Source: Oscillospiraceae bacterium (GTDB lineage: Bacteria; Bacillota_A; Clostridia; Oscillospirales; Oscillospiraceae). From it: a stretch of 7,249 nucleotides of DNA. How positions within the stretch are numbered: position 1 is the stretch's first letter; every line of letters starts with the position of its first letter. Below, piece after piece: positions 6,814 to 7,249 of the stretch. The position numbers and the translations under genes were made by a program. The notes below the pieces were generated by a model. It did not search any database, was not told the DNA's origin, and worked only from the letters and a program-made list of their open reading frames with translations. The DNA lies in contig SVLA01000104.1 of assembly GCA_015068175.1 (NCBI GenBank), positions 1 to 7,249 of the forward strand, in the 5' to 3' direction.

Positions 6814-7249
6814 AAACCTGTTGATTCAATTGCTCTTCCAAAGCATGGACCAGGGGGATCAGCTCCCCGGGGGTGTGGATGGTGTAATCCGGCTGCCAAT
6901 CCGGCTCTTCCACGGTGTGGAAATACCGGGGGGACCAATCCAGCCACACAGAGATCATGCCCTGGCGGTTGGCGCCGGCGATATCCTTCTTCAGATTGTT
7001 GCCGATCATAACGACCCGCTTTTTGTCCTCTTCGGTGAGCTTCAGGGCCTGGCACGCCGTTTCAAACATCACCGGCGCCGGCTTCTGCAGGCCCACCACT
7101 TCGGAAACGATCCAGGCATCGAAGCAGTAGCCCAGGCCGTTTTCCCGATATACATTCCGGAACGACTCCCATTCGCCGTCGGCCACCAATGCCACGGTAA
7201 ATCCCTCGTCATGGAGCTGCTTCAGCACCTCCCCGGCACCGGGGATGAA
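6812..7249 (-). CDS. HAD-superfamily hydrolase, 3' part (start outside window)
   Basis: The last 145 residues of a haloacid dehalogenase-like hydrolase, probably a small-molecule phosphatase. The frame is open to the right edge, reading FIPGAGEVLKQLHDEGF at the visible start, so the true start and the motif I DxDxT nucleophile region are missing. A GTG at 7228 is an internal valine and not the start. Motif II falls in ALVADGE (visible residues 20-26), where the usual Ser/Thr is Ala23. Motif III lysine is Lys56 in LQKPAP. Motif IV is IGNNLKKDIAG (82-92) with Asp89. The C-terminal PDYTIHTPGELIPLV is the common HAD tail. It ends nine bases before the GH105 gene, so both are probably co-transcribed. 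The substrate is unknown, and a sugar phosphate arising from the same oligosaccharide would fit the context, but this is inference. Confidence 0.85.
   Translation of the reverse strand, partial: FIPGAGEVLKQLHDEGFTVALVADGEWESFRNVYRENGLGYCFDAWIVSEVVGLQKPAPVMFETACQALKLTEEDKKRVVMIGNNLKKDIAGANRQGMISVWLDWSPRYFHTVEEPDWQPDYTIHTPGELIPLVHALEEQLNQQV

Noticed and set aside
7226..7228. GTG at 7228 as the start of the HAD gene
   Set aside because: The frame is open to the window edge and the residues before it (FIPGAGE) match the normal HAD sequence, so the GTG is an internal valine.

Overview
The window carries six protein-coding genes, all on the minus strand, in two consecutive transcription blocks. 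It is GC-rich, tightly packed, and most genes have a strong GGAGG-type Shine-Dalgarno site 6-8 nt before an ATG. With the protein sequence style, this suggests a GC-rich anaerobic Firmicute such as a gut Clostridia/Oscillospiraceae-type bacterium. The taxonomy is inferred from style only and is not proven by a marker gene.

Read in the direction of transcription (right to left), the window opens with the 3' part of a HAD-superfamily hydrolase gene (7249-6812, its start lies outside). Nine bases later comes a YteR-like GH88/GH105 unsaturated uronyl hydrolase gene (6802-5705). These two look like one operon. A 181-nt gap (5524-5704) follows. It holds two hairpins, the second a strong terminator-like structure, and a small palindrome.

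The second block is a myo-inositol catabolism operon: iolA (5523-4009), iolC (3994-2963), iolD (2966-1050) and iolE (1034-135). Gaps are 14 nt, a 4-nt ATGA overlap, and 15 nt. IolE dehydrates 2-keto-myo-inositol, IolD opens the ring of the resulting trihydroxycyclohexane-dione, IolC phosphorylates 2-deoxy-5-keto-gluconate, and IolA converts malonic semialdehyde to acetyl-CoA and CO2. The steps for inositol oxidation (IolG), 5-deoxyglucuronate isomerisation (IolB) and aldol cleavage (IolJ) are not in the window, nor is a transporter or regulator, so the pathway must be completed elsewhere, possibly past the left edge.

The last 134 nt (1-134) contain no gene that I can support. They hold a 10-bp inverted repeat with an attached conserved-looking tail, which resembles a dispersed intergenic repeat, and a short hairpin over the iolE stop codon. 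I saw no RNA gene, CRISPR array, insertion sequence or clearly new system. The window is mostly a recognisable carbohydrate-use region.
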